This document shows positions 4,102-5,838 of a DNA stretch of 5,838 nucleotides, piece by piece. The stretch covers positions 1-5,838 of the forward strand of contig JAFCEM010000045.1 of assembly GCA_017609145.1 (NCBI GenBank), in the 5' to 3' direction. Below the pieces are notes generated by a model. It ran no database searches and had not been told where the DNA came from. It saw only the letters and a list, made by a program, of their open reading frames with translations. A program made the translations under genes and the position numbers. How positions within the stretch are numbered: position 1 is the first letter of the stretch; every line of letters starts with the position of its first letter. Origin of the DNA: Candidatus Aenigmatarchaeota archaeon. Its GTDB lineage: Archaea > Aenigmatarchaeota > Aenigmatarchaeia > QMZP01.

Positions 4102-5838
4102 ATGGCTGGAAGTTTTAGTTCTAGGAATGCAAAATCGGGTGACAGGGCCATTGAAACAGAGGCGCAAGCCGGTGCAGGCCAAGAGGCGGAGAACGCAAAA
4201 TACGGAACGTACGTCAACATGTTCAAGGAGTTCCTGCACACTAAACCCAAGCCCTACAATGAGCTGGTCAAGGCAGCCAACGAAGGCCAGCCGGTTCTGA
4301 TTGACTTCGGCGCGCTCTCAAAATTCAGTAGCGAGCTTGCCGATTTCCTGCTCGAGAGCCCGGACCAGATGTTCAGCATAGCCCAGAAGGCGGTAGAGCA
4401 GATAGACTTGCCCGGACCAGTGAAACCCAGGTTCACCGGCCTTACGGAATCAATCAATGTGAGGGATTTGCGGGCAAAACACATAGGCAAGTTTTCATGT
4501 GTTGAGGGCGTCGTGAGAAGGGCATCCGAGGTAAGGCCCCGTATAATTGAAACAGACTGGGAGTGCGTGGATTGCGGCGAGATAACAACACAGCCGGCGA
4601 AGTTCGGCTTCATTACAAAGCCATTCCAGTGCAACTGCGGCGGCAGGAGATTCATAGAGAAGGGAAAGAAACTGATAGACACGAGGCTGATTTCCATAGA
4701 GGAGCCGTTCGAACTCACAGAAGGTGAAAAACCCTCACAGGTCGGTGTTGTGCTCACCGAGGACCTGGTTTCGCCCGAAAACAGGAGAATGAGCGATCCT
4801 GGCAACAGGATTAAAATATACGGTATCCTGAGGGAGACCCCCAAGGACAATAAGAGGTTTTCAGCAAGGCTAGACTTCTACATCGATGCGAACTATGTCG
4901 AGCCCACGGAAGCGGAATGGAGAACCATCGAAATAACCAAGAAGGATGAAGAAGAGATAAAAAAGCTCGCGAAGGACCCCAATGTATACGAGAAGCTCAC
5001 AGACTCCATGGCACCCTCACTGTACGGGCTTAGGGAGATCAAGGAATCTATAATAATGCAGCTCTTCGGTGGTGTGCCCAAGGTGCTAGAGGACGGGACA
5101 AAGTTCAGGGGCGATATACATATTTTATGTATTGGTGACCCTGCTTCGGGAAAGTCCCAGCTGCTAAAGCTCGCACCCGAAATCGTTCCCAGAGGTCGGT
5201 ATGTTTCAGGCAAGGGTGTGACAGCAGCCGGGCTTACGGCATCGGTCATAAAGGATGATCTCATGGGTGGATGGGTGCTTGAGGCGGGTGCGATGGTGCT
5301 CACGAACAAGGGGTTGCTTTCTGTTGATGAATTCGAGAAGATGTCGCATGACGACCAGGTCGCGATGCACGAGGCAATGGAGCAGGGGACGATAAGCATT
5401 GCAAAGGCAAGTATAGTCGCTACCCTGCCTGCAAAAACATCCATACTCGCAGGGGGCAACCCAAAGTTCAGCAGGTTCGACAGCTACAAGTCAATAAGCG
5501 ACCAGATAGACATATCAGAAACGCTCCTCAGCAGGTTCGACCTCAAGTTCGCGCTAAGGGACGTGCCGAACGCGGAGATAGACAAGAAGGTGGTGGACCA
5601 CATACTTCTGACCAGAAGGGGAGGGTACGAGGCGGGCGCGCCGAAGATATCCCCGGAAATGATAAGGAAGTACATAGCCTATAGCAAGATAAACTGCCAG
5701 CCCGAGCTCACTGAGGAAGCGGGGAAGCTCCTGAAGACATTCTATATCAGAACCAGGAAGAAGGCAGAGGGCGGCAATGCACCCGTGCCCATAACATTGA
5801 GGCAGTTCGAGGCGCTCATAAGGCTGTCAGAGGCATCG
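4102..5838 (+). CDS. mcm: MCM replicative DNA helicase, 3' end outside the window
   Basis: Archaeal minichromosome maintenance protein, the hexameric 3'-5' helicase at the replication fork. 579 residues are visible; family members are usually about 650-700, so the C-terminal winged helix is missing at the window edge. A polar Ala/Glu-rich stretch (1-33) precedes the N-terminal helical domain (about 34-110). The OB-fold follows, with a zinc motif C155-x2-C158-x18-C177-x-C179. The AAA+ core starts near S302-M-A-P-S-L-Y-G. It holds Walker A G345-D-P-A-S-G-K351-S, Walker B L405-L-S-V-D409-E410-F, the presensor-1 hairpin I431-S-I-A-K435, sensor 1 N453 in G-G-N-P-K-F, arginine finger R478 in L-S-R-F-D, and probable sensor 2 R567. 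All catalytic residues are present and no intein interrupts the motifs. Walker A has Gly rather than the usual MCM Ala before Lys. The start is set by the TATA spacing; ATG 4219 (residue 40) is too far inside. Confidence 0.96.
   Translation, partial: MAGSFSSRNAKSGDRAIETEAQAGAGQEAENAKYGTYVNMFKEFLHTKPKPYNELVKAANEGQPVLIDFGALSKFSSELADFLLESPDQMFSIAQKAVEQIDLPGPVKPRFTGLTESINVRDLRAKHIGKFSCVEGVVRRASEVRPRIIETDWECVDCGEITTQPAKFGFITKPFQCNCGGRRFIEKGKKLIDTRLISIEEPFELTEGEKPSQVGVVLTEDLVSPENRRMSDPGNRIKIYGILRETPKDNKRFSARLDFYIDANYVEPTEAEWRTIEITKKDEEEIKKLAKDPNVYEKLTDSMAPSLYGLREIKESIIMQLFGGVPKVLEDGTKFRGDIHILCIGDPASGKSQLLKLAPEIVPRGRYVSGKGVTAAGLTASVIKDDLMGGWVLEAGAMVLTNKGLLSVDEFEKMSHDDQVAMHEAMEQGTISIAKASIVATLPAKTSILAGGNPKFSRFDSYKSISDQIDISETLLSRFDLKFALRDVPNAEIDKKVVDHILLTRRGGYEAGAPKISPEMIRKYIAYSKINCQPELTEEAGKLLKTFYIRTRKKAEGGNAPVPITLRQFEALIRLSEAS

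Noticed and set aside
4254..5459. Two long - strand frames (198 and 188 codons) opposite MCM
   Set aside because: Both are antisense to conserved helicase motifs and give Ser-rich low-complexity products, as expected from reading Lys/Glu/Arg-rich coding DNA backwards.
940..5838. Intein in aIF5B or MCM, both known archaeal intein hosts
   Set aside because: The P-loop, Walker B and neighbouring motifs of both proteins are continuous, and no block of extra sequence interrupts either.

Overview
The window is archaeal. It carries most of an archaeal translation initiation factor aIF5B (the IF2/eIF5B GTPase) and the 5' three-quarters of an MCM replicative helicase. Each lies behind an AT-rich TATA-like box about 25-40 bases before the start codon, as in archaeal promoters. 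Ribosome-binding sites read GGTGAT, matching the archaeal 16S rRNA 3' end. Arginine in the two housekeeping genes is mostly AGG (46 of 68 codons by hand count). No lineage can be fixed from this alone. Mid-GC composition and AGG/ATA preference would fit several groups, such as Thermoplasmata-like or DPANN archaea, but that is a guess.

Layout, all genes on the + strand: (1) 13-855, a TauE/SafE-type (TSUP) membrane permease whose N-terminus lies at the window edge. (2) 856-939, a spacer holding a perfect 9-bp inverted repeat, a TATA box and a GGTGAT site. (3) 940-2682, aIF5B, complete and without an intein. (4) 2740-4030, three small unrecognised genes forming one tight operon behind its own TTTATAAA box. 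The first two overlap by ATGA and the last two are 11 bases apart. Genes two and three each have a strong GAGGTGAT site. (5) 4031-4101, a spacer with a TATA-like box placed for a leaderless transcript. (6) 4102-5838, MCM helicase, cut off by the window end at residue 579 in the AAA+ lid region.

aIF5B (subunit joining in translation initiation) and MCM (replication fork unwinding) are core housekeeping genes with no direct functional tie. The three-gene cassette between them is the accessory element of the window. Its codon use differs from both neighbours (arginine: 10 AGA, 6 AGG, 6 CGN), it looks more AT-rich, and none of its products matches a family I recognise. The first is a small Cys-rich, possibly metal-binding protein; the second has an isolated His-Glu pair in a predicted helix; the third is a soluble 150-residue protein. 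I found no RNA genes, CRISPR arrays, insertion sequences or inteins.
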